Made by a program: the position numbers and the translations under genes. Shown here in pieces: positions 1-11,230 of a DNA stretch of 64,000 bases. How positions within the stretch are numbered: the stretch's first letter is position 1; each line of letters opens with the position of its first letter. The notes under the pieces are model-generated. The model was not told the DNA's origin. It saw only the letters and a program-made list of their open reading frames with translations, and did no database searches. Origin of the DNA: Cricetomys ansorgei (Eukaryota; Chordata; Mammalia; Rodentia; Nesomyidae); assembly GCA_026225945.1 (NCBI GenBank), contig JAMJFZ010001222.1, positions 2,519,501 through 2,583,500 of the forward strand, in the 5' to 3' direction.

Positions 1-970
1 TCTAGCAGTACACTGTTGGGTGGCTCAGTCAGGAAGAGACAGAGGCACATTCATAGGTGGAATCCCTGCCAGACCTCAGCAGAGGGAACCACTATCATGG
101 CAGGTGCCATACTGGACAGTGGGTCTGAGCTCAGGTGTTTTTATTGATCCAGAACTCCTCAGGTGTTCTACTGATAGCACATGCAGATCATCATCAATCA
201 AACATCAGCCACATAAATCCAACACCTGCAGAAAATACAAAATGCTAAGACCTAGGCAGCCTCTCACCCAAAGTGCACAAAACAATTATTTTATACATAA
301 CTAAAAATAAACTTCTACAATAATTCCATTTTCTGTATAAGACAAAAAATTGCTTTATCTCTACAACACAGTTTAACACTACACTAGCAAAACTATTTAC
401 AAGAGGAACAATCACAAGGACAAGACCAAATGAAACTAAATATCTATCAAGCTTTCAATGTCCAATTATCTGGAATTCGCTCATGACCTTCTGGGCTCCT
501 CCAAAGGGCTTGGATCACTTCTCTGGCTCTGCCCTCTGCAGTATACACAGCTTGTCCTCCAGGCTCTGACTGGCTCCATTCCACTGCTGCTGCTGTTCTT
601 AGTGGTTGTCCCATGGTACTGGCATCTCCAAAATGCTGGGGTCTCTTGCTGTGACTGGGCTGCACTTTCATCAATATCTTCTCCTGGGCTCTCTTGATTG
701 TGCCAAGCCTCAACTTCTTTACATGATCCCTTCAGCTTGGGCCTTCAACTGTCACTGAAGCTCCACCTTCACCAATGGCCTCTCCTGGCCTCTCACAGTG
801 CCAAGCCACAGCTGCTCTCCAAAGACCCCATCATGCCTTCAAAACCAGCACCACCTGGGGGACTCTTACAGTACCAAGTTCAACTGTCAGCACAAGATAC
901 AACCTCTGCCAGTTCTAGAAGACAGCTTCTGTGTGCTGACCCTGAGGAAACACTTTCCAGTTTTTAAGAT
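1..970 (-). repeat. Composite rodent interspersed repeat (class unassigned), minus orientation
   Basis: Read on the minus strand this block has the order A (970 to 500), B (500 to 310), C (300 to 1). The same sequence recurs in plus orientation at 15060-15530 (A), 11610-11910 (B), 11915-12216, 14049-14357 and 35700-36015 (C). Part C carries an AATAAA-like signal followed by about 150 bp. This resembles either an LTR R/U5 end or a retroposed 3' UTR. I recognise it as a dispersed rodent repeat but cannot assign its class. Open frames inside it are not credible genes. The left end is cut by the window edge. Confidence 0.7.
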
Positions 971-2110
971 AGAGACTAGTTTGCAGGATAAACAACTGGT
1001 CACCTTGTCTGCACAAAGCTATTATTTTAAACAACTAAAAATAATCTTTCCTAGAAGAAGGCCAGGACTTGGAAGGGCAGTTAGTGAGTATGACTGTACC
1101 TGTATTCTCAGAGGGGCTCATTCTTGTACTCGGCTTTGGTTCACACTAATACTTCCTGCCCTGTTGAGGATCCCTCCCTTTCCTCCCTTCCAACCTCCTC
1201 CAGGCCAATGCTGCAGGGCCCAGTTCAGTCTCGCTTCTCCAAGCTCTGCTGCCCAGTCTCCTCCTCTGCAGCCCTTCTTTTCCACACTTAGGCTCCACAG
1301 CCCTAGGCTGGTGAGAGAACAGGACTCCCTCAGGCAGCTGCTCTTACACACCTGCAGGCAGGGCCACAGGGATCCTGCTGCATGGGACCCCTGGCTGTGC
1401 TCAGGCAAAACTGTCCATAAACATGCCTTCAAATGCACGCACCTGGAGTCCTCCCAGACACTCACCTCCTGGTGTGTTAGCAGCCCTGGTCCATTTGCTG
1501 AAGTCACAAGGCTAGCCCTGTTGGACCATGTAATCCCACATGCTCCTGAAGAGGCCACTCTAGCCAGACACTTCTGCATGTTGTGTTATGCTCAGACCAG
1601 CATCTAATCACGTTTCCATCACAACACGGTGAGAAATGTGTGGCTGGCCCTTAGCAACAGTCTCTCCAGAAAGCTATCCCTATAGAGAGCTTATTAAGTT
1701 AGCTGAGCACACGTGAGGCACAAGCTAAAAACAGACCTGTGCTGTCTGGAACCTCGTGCGGCACATGGCAGAGCTGGAAAGAACGAGGATAGGGCTGTGC
1801 AGGCAAATGAGGACAGGGAAAAGGGGAGACCCTGCTGGGCAAGCAGCTCCAGGTTCCCAAGATCACCAAACTATCTTGGGACTAAAGACCCTGACCCGAG
1901 ACCAGGCCATCGATATGAAACCCCCAACCCAACTCAGACTATCAACCTTGTGCTCTCGAGGGCAAGCCCTCCATGACCCCCACAGACCCTTTGTCATTTA
2001 GGACTCAAGAAAGAACTCTCCCTAGATCTGGTTGTGAAGAAGAGTTTGGCAGAGGAGAAATTAAAAAAATAACCCCCCACCCCCAACCCCTGCCCCAGCA
2101 GTCTCAGTCC
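971..2110. other. Intergenic, no gene recognised
   Basis: A short trace of the C part of the composite repeat is visible near 1005-1050 (attattttaaacaactaaaaata). The rest holds no feature I can support. The 269-codon open frame across 798-1607 has no recognisable domain and begins inside a repeat. Confidence 0.5.
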
Positions 2111-2124
2111 CTACCATGATGCAA

Positions 2125-2250
2125 ACATATTCTTGTCAGGTAAGGTTGGGCAAACTTGTAATCCCAGTGAGTGAAAAGCCAAAGCAGGAGTACTATGAGT
2201 TCAAGGTTCACTTGAGCTACAGAGTAAAACTTGTCTCAAAAGAGGATGGG
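2125..2250 (+). repeat. Degenerate B1-like SINE
   Basis: Contains cttgtaatcccagtgag, gagttcaaggttcacttgag and a terminal cttgtctcaaaa. These are diverged forms of the B1 (7SL-derived) body. Confidence 0.65.
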
Positions 2251-2254
2251 CTAC

Positions 2255-2440
2255 TTACTGGTGTTGTAGCTCATTTGACAGAGTGCTTGTCTAGCATGCA
2301 TGAAGCCCTGGGTTCAATCCCCAGCACCTCATAAACTGGACATGGTGAGGAACACCTGTAATCCTGAACGCAAGAAGTCAAAGCAGGAGGATCAGATGTT
2401 CAAGGTCAAGTCTTGGCTACATAAGTTAGTTGAAAACCAG
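2255..2440 (+). repeat. B4-type SINE (ID head plus B1-like tail)
   Basis: The ID part is tagctcatttgacagagtgc, followed by gaagccctgggttcaatccc, the tRNA-derived A and B box region. It is followed by a B1-like part with cacctgtaatcctgaa and caggaggatcag. Confidence 0.85.
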
Positions 2441-2610
2441 CCTAGTGATTGAGAGCACCTGCTGCTCTTGCAGAAGATGTAAGACCATGCAGGCTCACAA
2501 CTGTCTGTAGCTCCAGTTCCAGGGGATCTGATGCCCTCCTCTGGCCTCCACTGGCACTGCATACCTGTGATGCAGGTACAGGCATGTACACATACATGAA
2601 TAAACAAATT
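2441..2610 (+). repeat. B2/B3 SINE
   Basis: Shows gagagcacctgctgctcttg, ggctcacaactgtctgtag, then ggggatctgatgccctcctc, and an A-rich end with gaataaacaaattt. These are diagnostic of the B2 family. Confidence 0.88.
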
Positions 2611-3200
2611 TAAATGTTTTAAAATGTTCTATGTGGTGCACAGCACATGTAACAAGTGCCCTCAACTCATTACTACATACCAAATGCTCTAATGGAAGCA
2701 AGCAAAGCCTTTTGGACACAGTGGGTCAGAAGGAGGAAAGACCCTGACAGGAAAGCACAGAAGGCTATATGAAAGACAAAGTGCTTGCCATGGGCTCAGA
2801 CCCTGGGCTCTGGGCCCTGGGCCCCGACTCCCTGACTCTCAGCACCTGAAATTCTGTCTTCTTGTGCCCAGCTGACTCTAGCAAGCTCTGGGGAGGTGAC
2901 GAATAAGAAGGCATTCTAAAAATCAGACTGTGGTCTGTTTCCTGGGTATTCTCAGTAGCCTTGAGAGGCTGCTGCTTTTTGTCACTGGGGAAGCAGCTGG
3001 AGGATACCTGAGGGACAGTGGTTTCAGAGTACAAACATCTTTGTGGGTCTTCCTCGTCTTTATGAAGTCTTTGGGTGAGAGTAAAACTGGTTCCTTGCTT
3101 CACTTTGGTGCAAAAATAGGCAGCAGGCAGTGGCAAGTTACTGAGTCTGCAATGGCTTCGCATTGCAGGACAATCTTGGCCACCTTCGCCAGAAGCTATC
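2611..3200. other. Intergenic, nothing recognised
   Basis: Unique-looking sequence. Overlapping open frames on both strands (2765-3163 minus and 2930-3307 plus) show no motif or family resemblance. Confidence 0.5.
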
Positions 3201-3208
3201 CTTTAAGC

Positions 3209-3439
3209 CAGTGCTTCCCAACCTTCCTGATGCTGTGGCCCTTTAATACAGTTCCTCATTCTGTAGTGACCTCCAACCATAAAGTTCTTTTCATTGCTAC
3301 TTCCTAATTGTAATCTTGCTACTGTTCTGAATCCTAATGTAAATAAATATCTGATATGCAGATGGTCTTATACCACCCACGTAAAAGGGTCATTCGACTC
3401 CCCCCAAAGGGATTGTGACCCATAAGTTGAGAACTACTG
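3209..3439 (+). mobile_element. URR1-like nonautonomous hAT-Charlie DNA transposon
   Basis: Starts cagtgcttcccaacct and ends aagttgagaactactg, the terminal inverted repeats of the hAT-Charlie group (cagtggttctcaa type). The interior reads tgctgtggccctttaataca and gggattgtgacccataag, as in the rodent URR1 family. Flanks are ctttaagc (3201-3208) and ttttaagc (3440-3447), an 8-bp target duplication with one mismatch, the length expected for hAT. It encodes nothing; the transposase was supplied in trans. Confidence 0.9.
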
Positions 3440-3774
3440 TTTTAAGCAAAATTCAAGCAAGGTGGATACCAATCTTTCCCCTGGAGACTGAAGTAAGCAT
3501 TCTGTGTTAGGGCAGCTCACCCAGAAGATGAAGCACAGAGGGTTTGTGGCCAATTTTTATATCTGAAGAGACAGCATGAGGGCAGTGTGTTTAACCTGGA
3601 GTCCTATCAGCCGTTGGGACAAGAGAAAATGTGGAGAAATGTTGGGGGACATTCAGGAATGTCCAGAGTTTAAATCTAGGCCACCAGATGATATGTCTAG
3701 GCTCTTAGCAGCTGCAGTGGGCAGAAGTATGTGTGTGGCAGAATGAAGATAAACTCTGAAGTCCAGCCATCTTC

Positions 3775-3930
3775 AATTTTTTAAATTATTTTTAACTTTG
3801 ATACATGTGCACTGTATTTATATCATTCTTCCCTTCTCTCTCTAGCTTCTCCTGTGTCCCTCCCCAACTGCTTCTCAAATTAATAGCCTTTTTCCTTAAT
3901 TGTTGTTTCCCCTCTCTCTCTGTCCCTCTG

Positions 3931-4010
<80 letters not shown>

Positions 4011-4770
4011 GAGAATAAACATATAAATAAGCCCTGCTGAGTCCATTTACTATTGCTTGGATGTATACATTCTTAAGACTGACCATTTGGTATTGAATGA
4101 GGAAGACTGATTCTCCCTGTCTCAGCAGTCATTAATTGCTGTAGTTCCTCATCTAGGGATGGACCCTGCGAGGCTTTCCACCATTCCTGCTGATGTCAAC
4201 TGGCATTGCTGCTCAGATTTCTAGTGCAGCTCTCTTGTCATATACAGAAGACAAGTCTCACAGCAGACATCCTGATCCTACGGCTCTCACAATCGTTCTG
4301 CCCGTCTCCTGAAATGGCCCCTGAGCCTCATGTGTAGGAGGTTTTTGTTTGTTTGTTTGTTTTTTTAACCTATCGATTGGGGCTGGGCACCCTACCATCA
4401 GTTTTTCTCTAAATTTTGACCGGTTGTGGCTTTCTGTCATTGCCTCCATCCGCTGCAAAAAGAAGCTTCTTTGACGAGGGGTGATAGTGACACTAACCTG
4501 GGGTACAGGGATAAGTATTTAGAATGTGGTTAGGAATTGTACTGGATTGGAGAGTGGCGGTAGTAGGTTCTTCCCTAGGTTCCACAGCTTCACCAGCCAT
4601 GGGTAGTTGACTAGATTTACCCTGCTGGGCATGAATTCCGTCCTGTTGAGCAGGCCTTAACTCCAATTAGACAGATGCTGGTTGCCACCAAGATATATAT
4701 GCCCATGATGCACCTCTGAGGATATCTCGCCATGCTGTCCATTGTTATGATTCATAGGCGTCTTAGCTGG
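3775..4770. repeat. Rodent L1 (Lx-like) derived block
   Basis: Recognisable L1-derived rodent sequence includes cctgctgagtccatttacta, ctgaccatttggtattgaat, ttgaccggttgtggctttct, gcatgaattccgtcctgttg and tccaattagacagatgctgg. The compound CT/CA tract is part of it. Subfamily and strand are not certain. Confidence 0.7.
3932..4010. repeat. Compound (CT)n(CA)n microsatellite
   Basis: An uninterrupted CT run to 3986 passes directly into a CA run ending at 4010. It lies inside the L1-derived block. Confidence 0.95.
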
Positions 4771-5260
4771 ATAGAAATATATTTATACACACAGACACAT
4801 ATACGACTTTCCTTTTCTTACAACAATACTAATTGGATTGGATCAGAGCCCATTCTAACAGCTTTGCTTTAACTTAATCATCTCTCTAACGATGCTAACT
4901 CTAAAACACTCTCATATTTGAGGTTAGCTTCAGGACATGAATTTTGGGGACTATACCAAGAATATTCTCAAAATGTCTTTTTCAGAGTTCATCAGTTCTA
5001 TAAACCTTTTCCTGGGCATATGGGTTCAAGGGAACTAATGCACCCTCTTTCCTCATCACCTCACATGCTCTCTGGGAGTCAGATGCTTCTGTAAGCCCAG
5101 TGCACTCTGGGAAGAACAGTCATGCCACTGGCAGAAGAAGAAATGAAGGAAAGAAAGGAAAGAAGGAGAGGGAAGTAAAGAGAAAAGAAACAGAGGAGAG
5201 CACTGGTGAACTCAGCAGGAACAAGCAGCTGAGGAAGGTACTGGCCCTTGCTTCTGGAAT
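4771..5260. other. Intergenic; possible old LTR trace
   Basis: The stretch around 4855-4960 (tcatatttgaggttagcttc, gacatgaattttggggac) resembles the antisense end of an ancient mammalian LTR, weakly. The 5130-5200 part is a GA-rich tract. No gene is recognised. Confidence 0.4.
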
Positions 5261-5264
5261 CACC

Positions 5265-5525
5265 AATCTGGAAAGCCAAGCAAGGGAGGATTGAAACCAT
5301 ACAGACTCTACCACTTAAAGCCTGTGTGGTCTTGACTCAACCACTTCCATTCTTGGCATCTCTGTTCACTCATTAATTAATTTGTTAAATTATCTCACAA
5401 GCTGAGTAGACTCCCAGATCCTGCCTCAGGTATTATTTCCTTGTGGGTAAAATAGTAAACCCAATTTGCAAAGTTATTAGGAAGGCTCTGGATGAACCCC
5501 TAGATAGAGCCTAACATATAGACAG
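5265..5525 (+). repeat. MIR SINE, diverged and interrupted
   Basis: Contains ctctaccacttaaagcctg, tggtcttgactcaaccactt, gtgggtaaaatagtaaaccc and aggaaggctctggatgaa in MIR order, with about 80 bp extra in the middle. Confidence 0.5.
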
Positions 5526-5529
5526 TCTG

Positions 5530-6765
5530 GGGAAGCTGGCATCACTGCGAGCACAGGGACTTGGTCTGTGCTTGTTCACAGAACTCTTTCTCTAAGTACA
5601 TGAAGAATTATCTGGTACCTACTTGGTATGTGAGGGAGAAATCAAGGAAGATGAGGAAGACTAGGAGAGAGAAGAGAGAGGCAAGAATGTCACACTGAGG
5701 GTCAGCCCCATTGTTGTCACTGGAATGGCCCTGTTCCTGCAGAGGCCCCAGGAGAGTCTCCATCACATTAGACCCTTTCCCACATGACCCTTCTCTTCCT
5801 TAGCTGGGCTGCAGCAGGCAGAAGACCTTGCTATTGAGACTTGAGATCAACTGGAGACCAGCCTCTGAAGCATCTCCTTCCACTTTGGCTTCCCTGTTTC
5901 TCATGCCAGGGCCTTCTCATTACCCATAGGCTGCTTAGGGTCTTTTGCACAAAAGGGGAAAGGGAGAGAATAGAGTTCCAACTCTCCCACATTCTCCCAT
6001 GACACCTTACAAGGTTCCCCTCTTTTCTTGTTACTCCCAGAGGTCAAGTCTATGGAGCTCACTGATGAACAACTCCTCAGAGTGGTGTAAATATCTCTCC
6101 CAAGGGTACACACCCATCCTGTGCTTTAAGCCAAAGGCAATAACTACAGAAAGTTGATTCTGGCAGGAACCTTTACAGAGTAGCCAGCTTAACCTCTTAC
6201 CCCCAAAAGGAAATCTGAAGTCTCTCAAGGAATACAAAAATGAATAGAGTCCAGAAACAGAACATCTCCTTGTGACTGCTTAGATGCCAGTCTCCCTAGA
6301 ACCGAGGCTGTTTGTGCTGACCTACATTTTCGACTTGGCAGAGGCCAGCACAGAAATTCTCCCTTCCGTCTCGCTGACTTCTCAGAACCTTCAGACTTTG
6401 CCAGGCAAGTCCCATTATCACCTCTAATCAGAAAAGAACTAATTTCCTGACACATGGAGCTCTCCCAAGAAGCTATCCACATGGCCAGGACCTCAGAGTA
6501 GAATGCTGTAACATCAATCCACACACAAGACACAAGACCAGCCCCTGCCTTGCCACCTTCTCTCTTTCCACACCATTTTTTGGGACTAAAAGTAAAACAA
6601 AATGTGCCTTGTTTCTTGAGGCAGAAGTCGCCAGACTGGAGAAATATCTAGTTGTGTTTGCTGGGAAAAGGTCCTCACAATGTGTTCATATGCCATGAGC
6701 TTTCATAGACTGTGTAGATATAAGAACTTGGTTTTCAGATCTTTGTTTTGTTGCTGCTGCTGCTG
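5530..6765. other. Intergenic, nothing recognised
   Basis: Unique-looking sequence. The small overlapping frames at 5900-6530 have no recognisable content. Confidence 0.5.
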
Positions 6766-6767
6766 CT

Positions 6768-6840
6768 GTGGTTCTGGGTCTTGAAACCAGGGCCTTGTGA
6801 ATATTAGGCAAGCACTCTCTCACTAAATCACCTCCCTGTG
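6768..6840 (-). repeat. ID/B4-type SINE fragment
   Basis: The reverse complement reads agagagtgcttgcctaatat followed by aaggccctggtttcaagac, the ID/B4 tRNA-like head. Confidence 0.7.
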
Positions 6841-6889
6841 TAATATGAACTATTTAAACCCCAGACAAGAAGATTCTCCCTTCTGACAT

Positions 6890-7270
6890 CTTGTGTTAAC
6901 TAACAAGTACCTGAGACACATCAATGTAAAAAGGGGAAAGGTTTATCTTGGCTCATGGTTTTGGAGGTGTCATTCTTGATTGTCCGACCTGTTTCTTTTG
7001 GCCCCGTGGCAAGGTAGCACATGATGGCTGGGAACATGAGGTAAACAAGCTGCTTACCCCATGCTGACCAGGAAGCAAAGAATGAAGAGAAAGAGAAGGG
7101 ACTGCAGTTTCAAAATGTCCTTCAAGGGCATGCCCTAAATGATCTGAGGCCTTCCACCTGGCCCCATTTTTTACAATTTCACTATTTTTTATTAGAATTT
7201 TCAAGGTGGTGACTAAGCCCACAACACAGGCTTCTGAAGAACGTTTAGGGTCCAAACCACAGCACATCAC
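6890..7270 (-). mobile_element. MaLR (MT/MLT-like) LTR, antisense
   Basis: The block ctgagacacatcaatg, aaaggtttatcttggctcat, gaccaggaagcaaagaatga, aagggcatgccctaaatgat and ggtccaaaccacagca follows the antisense layout of mammalian MaLR LTRs. Diverged; no target duplication found. Confidence 0.6.
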
Positions 7271-7679
7271 CCTCAGCATTGATTTCTTTTGGAAAGTGAT
7301 GGAGAACTTTTGGGATCTTGGTTAGGGAGGATTTGAGTCTGACCTGTTTCTGGAAAAATGTCTCTGGAGGGAATCTCTCTGCACACTGATTTGAGGGATT
7401 TGATTGGTTTTCATCTCCTGAGTCTACTCTGATAGGTCACTTCCTTGGCTTTCATTTTCATTTTGGTTTCACGTTATTTTATAGCTATGGAATTGAAACT
7501 CTACAAAAATCAAATTGATGGCAATACACTGCAGGAAGATGGGAAGATGGCTGGAAGCATGTGCTGATATAGAGAACTGGGATTTTGAGAGTTCCCTTGA
7601 CCCTGTTCATTGTGGCTCTGGAGCCACCATTGCATAAGAATGCTCAACCTGACCAAAGGCTCCTTCATCCTTCTAAAAA

Positions 7680-7995
7680 TTTTATTTCATTATTATGTGT
7701 GTTCACATGTTCACCTGTGAATGTTCACGTGTGTGCTGATGTATGTATATGTGTGTTGTATGTGGAGGAGAGAAGGCAACTTTGGCTGCCATTCCTCAAG
7801 CACTGTCCAAGTTTTTGTTGTTTGGAAACAAATTCTCCCGTGGCTTGGACCTTGCAAGTAGGTTAGGTTGGCTGTCCAGCAAGCCCTGGACCTGCCTATC
7901 TCTGCTCCCAAGTTCTGAATTTGCAGTTACCATGCCCTGCTTTTATACATTGATTCTGGGAACTGAACTCAAGCACATCACTAACTAAACTATCC
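7680..7995 (-). repeat. tRNA-derived rodent SINE (B2/B3/B4 group), reverse
   Basis: The GT-rich head, then tttggctgccattcctcaag, then a gggaactgaactcaagcaca and ctaaactatcctccag end, follow the reversed layout of these SINEs. Strongly diverged. Confidence 0.5.
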
Positions 7996-8004
7996 TCCAG
8001 TGTT

Positions 8005-8031
8005 CGTGTGTGTGTGTGTGTGTGTGTGTGT
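8005..8031. repeat. (GT)n microsatellite
   Basis: Thirteen or so uninterrupted GT units at the junction of two reversed SINEs. Confidence 0.95.
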
Positions 8032-8310
8032 TCATGTATGTGAACATGTCTGTGAGTACATATACATGCATGTGCATGTACATATGAAGGTCAAAAGTAG
8101 ACATCAGGTATCACTCCTTGACCACTCTCTACTTATTGTTTGAGCCTGGAGGTCACTGATACTGCTAGCCTGGCTGACCTGCCTTGTCTCTGCCTCCCAG
8201 AGCTGGGTTATAGGTTTGAGCTGCCACACCTGGCTTCTTACATGAAAGCTGGGGACTTGAACTCAGGTCCTCATGCTTGCACAGCAACCACTTTTCATCT
8301 CTTCACCTTC
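8032..8310 (-). repeat. tRNA-derived rodent SINE composite, reverse
   Basis: Includes ctctgcctcccagagctggg, gagctgccacacctggcttc, ggggacttgaactcaggtcc and tcatgcttgcacagcaacca, the reverse of the B4/B2-type SINE layout. Confidence 0.65.
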
Positions 8311-8394
8311 CCCTTTCTATGTTGAAATGTCCACTAATTCATTTTCAATTAGGGTAAAAAATTGTTATAAAAGAAAGCACACATACACAAACAT

Positions 8395-8433
<39 letters not shown>
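8395..8433. repeat. (AC)n microsatellite
   Basis: About nineteen uninterrupted AC units. Confidence 0.95.
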
Positions 8434-8437
<4 letters not shown>

Positions 8438-8777
8438 TATGCTATAAAAAGTTCCCTCGCAGGGTCTTTGGGTACAGTTTGAAGCAGTAGTGGTTGGTAC
8501 TCCAGAGAGTAGCTGAAGCTCAAAAATCACACGCAGATTCTTGAAATATACAGCCTCAGGGTCCCCTAACGTCTTCTAAATCAGACTCCCAGGGGACAGG
8601 CTCTGGAAGTAGGTTTTTAACCAGATGCCCAGAGATTTTTTCCCCTAGAACCCTGGGGTCTAACCCTGTACCTGAGTAAGTCAAGAGCCAGTGTCACACG
8701 TCCTGGTCAGGAGTGTCCTTTCATGAGTGCAGTCCCAGGATTCCCAAGCCTTCTTGTCCTTCTCTCAGGAGACTCTT

Positions 8778-8940
8778 GATTTGTTTGTTTTTGTTTTTTT
8801 CAAAACAGGGTCTCATTATGTATAGCCCTGGCTGTCTTGGAACTCACTATGTTGACCAGGCTGACCTTGAACTCACAGAGATTCACCTGACTCTGCCTCC
8901 AAAGTGCTTGGATTAAAGATGTACGCCACTATGCCCAGCT
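8778..8940 (-). repeat. B1 SINE, reverse
   Basis: Poly-T head, then cagggtctcattatgtatag, ggctgtcttggaactcacta and ccaaagtgcttggattaaag, ending atgcccagct. About full length. Confidence 0.92.
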
Positions 8941-9404
8941 TCAGAGACTTTCAGCTGCTACAGGAGGGGAGACATCTGTAGATTTGTTACTTCCTGGAGG
9001 ATCATGTCAGTTGCACAAAGGAGAAACAGTAATCCACACCGTGGCTGCACAGCCAACCTGTTGGGTGCCCGGAAGGTGAGTCAATGTAGAGATCTAACAA
9101 CATGACGTGTCCCTGGACTCCAATCCCTGAAGAATTCAGCTTTCTGTGGCCTTCAGAGCTTGGAGGGCATGCAGCAGATGTCTAGGGTACCTTATGGAGA
9201 GCACTGTTGTCTGGCTTGTGGAGCCTCAGCTGTTTTTCTTTTCAATAGGTCCATGGCTTGGGGCAAATAATTTCCCTATGTGTAGCATAGGGATACATAG
9301 CTATAAAAATGTTCTTATTTGAAGGTGAAGATTTCCTTTTATCTTAACTTGAGGTCCTGGGAAGAGAGGCTCTGAACACTTTTGTAACAGTGCAGATGGC
9401 ATGG

Positions 9405-9480
9405 TAGGGGCTGTGGCTTACTATTAGTATGCTAGTCTAATATGCATAAGATCCCAGAGTTCAATACCCAGCACCCCAGA
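9405..9480 (+). repeat. Degenerate ID SINE
   Basis: Shows ggggctgtggcttactatta, then agttcaatacccagcacccc, a diverged ID (BC1-like) core. Confidence 0.6.
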
Positions 9481-10080
9481 GACACTAATCCAAAAGGTCT
9501 TGGGCGGACACTGGGAATCTACATTTCAAGAGTCTTCCACAAAACCAGTGAAGGTGGCCTTATTTTGCTGGAAGATTAATGGCAATAACGTTAGTTCCTT
9601 TCTTGTAGGTCTCATTGTGAGTCTTAAGTGCACAATAATGCTTGGAAGGGTACCTAACATGTCAGTAAACGTGACATGGGTGAAGTCCACTCCTAGCCTT
9701 CCTCTCTCTTTCTGGGCTGTTTTCTACACATGTGGCAGTGAAACAGAGTGATGTACTGCCTGCCCTGAGCAGCTCAGAACAGAATACGGCAGAGCTGTGG
9801 GGCCAGGGCTTTGACAAACCTGCTCTGTAGCAGCACAGATCTTCTGCACAGCAGCCAGAACTTCTGCCCTTTGTCAAGTGACCACCATGGCTACCACAGG
9901 ATGACTCTGGGAGGGGCAGTCTCAGAGGGTGGGTGTTTATCTTAGAGTCTTGTTGGCATAGATCCCTTCACAGTATTAAAAACTGCCCTCCCGAACACTG
10001 ACAGAAGAAAGAGACTCTGGTCCCTGCAGCTTGTAAGGGGGCTAGGCAGGAAGCCACTGTCCGCCAGCCTGCCCACATGG
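9481..10080. other. Intergenic, nothing recognised
   Basis: Open frames 9500-9751 (plus) and 9662-9877 (minus) overlap each other and show no family resemblance. Confidence 0.5.
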
Positions 10081-10084
10081 TCCT

Positions 10085-10220
10085 CTCACATTCCCTGCAT
10101 CATTTAACTGTCACAGCAGCCTTGTGCCATCACACACGGGACATCTAAATCTCAGAGACAGCATGTTAACCTAAGGCCACTGAGGTAGAAAATGGCAGCC
10201 AGGGCCTGTCATAAGCCACT
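10085..10220 (-). repeat. MIR SINE, reverse
   Basis: The order ctgtcacagcagccttgtgc, ctaaatctcagagacag and aacctaaggccactgagg matches the reversed MIR core, where a tax-like ctcagttt segment and taacttgcccaaggtcac are expected. Confidence 0.6.
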
Positions 10221-10564
10221 GTTCTTGTTAACGCAACAGCAGCTGCCTGGGATTCCCTGAGAACCAGCCTCCCTACCTTGGGTGTTCACATGACCCTTGT
10301 TTTTCACCCCCATTGGCAGACTCACAGACTTTGCCAGATGGTGCCCCACCCGAAGTTTGTGTTGTCACGTTCCACTCCTGTCTTTTTCCTGGAACTTCTA
10401 TCAATGGCTCCTAGTCTTTGACCTTTGGACTCAGAACTCAGATTGAACAACACCTGTGTCTTGCTTCCCTCTGTCCTCAGCTTGCAGAGGGCAAACTTTG
10501 GGCCTTTTTCTTCTCCATGACTGTGTGATCCAATTACTTAACCCATTTCTGTAATAGAACAGCA

Positions 10565-10985
10565 GCTTGGAGCAGGGCTTTGGGCTTGATAGATCTGGTT
10601 TGAATCCCAGTTCCACTTGGATTTCTAGTAGTCAGTATTCATCTTTGAAGCTACTTTCTAGACCTTCCCAAAGTGTAATGTTCTCATCCATGTACTGCAC
10701 AAATGCAGGGAAGCACAACGGCAGGTCTCCAAATTCTGGGCTCAAATCCTAAATCTATATAACCAACTGTCTGACCTTGTACAGGCTATTTAACCTTCCT
10801 GAGCTTTGATTTCTCTACATGTGAATGGAGCTAATGATATGCTCACTTCACAAGGTGTGATGAAATCATGAGAGATGTTAAGTCACTCACAAAGAGTTCA
10901 GAGCAGATCCAGTTTCCTAAGATACAAAATCCCTGGCACAGGCTGTAGAACATGGTGAGCGTTCACTGAACACTGGTTGCTACCT
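10565..10985 (+). repeat. MIR SINE fragments
   Basis: First fragment: gggctttgggcttgatagat then ggtttgaatcccagttcca. Second fragment: gggctcaaatcctaaat, ctgaccttgtacaggctatt and taaccttcctgagctttgat, ending ggcacaggctgtagaacat. Both are in plus orientation. Confidence 0.65.
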
Positions 10986-11230
10986 GTCATTTTCTCGAGG
11001 AGCACAGATGTTAAAATGAATGGGCAGAGGCCTCAGCCACATTCTGTGGAGCAGAAAGCACGTAAACCAAATATCAAGTGGGGTGTTTTACTCCAGGTTG
11101 GACACTGTCTGAGGCCACTGCCCATCCGTGTCCGTCAGAGAATTCTGCTTCTCAGCCTGCACTTCTTTCATCAGCATCCCACCAGGTTGTCACAGAGGGT
11201 CTCAGTACTGCTTGTACTAAATTATAGCCT

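Noticed and set aside
798..1607. 269-codon open frame, longest in the window
   Set aside because: It starts inside a dispersed repeat, has no recognisable domain, and overlaps another long frame on the opposite strand. Length alone is not evidence in this GC-moderate stretch.
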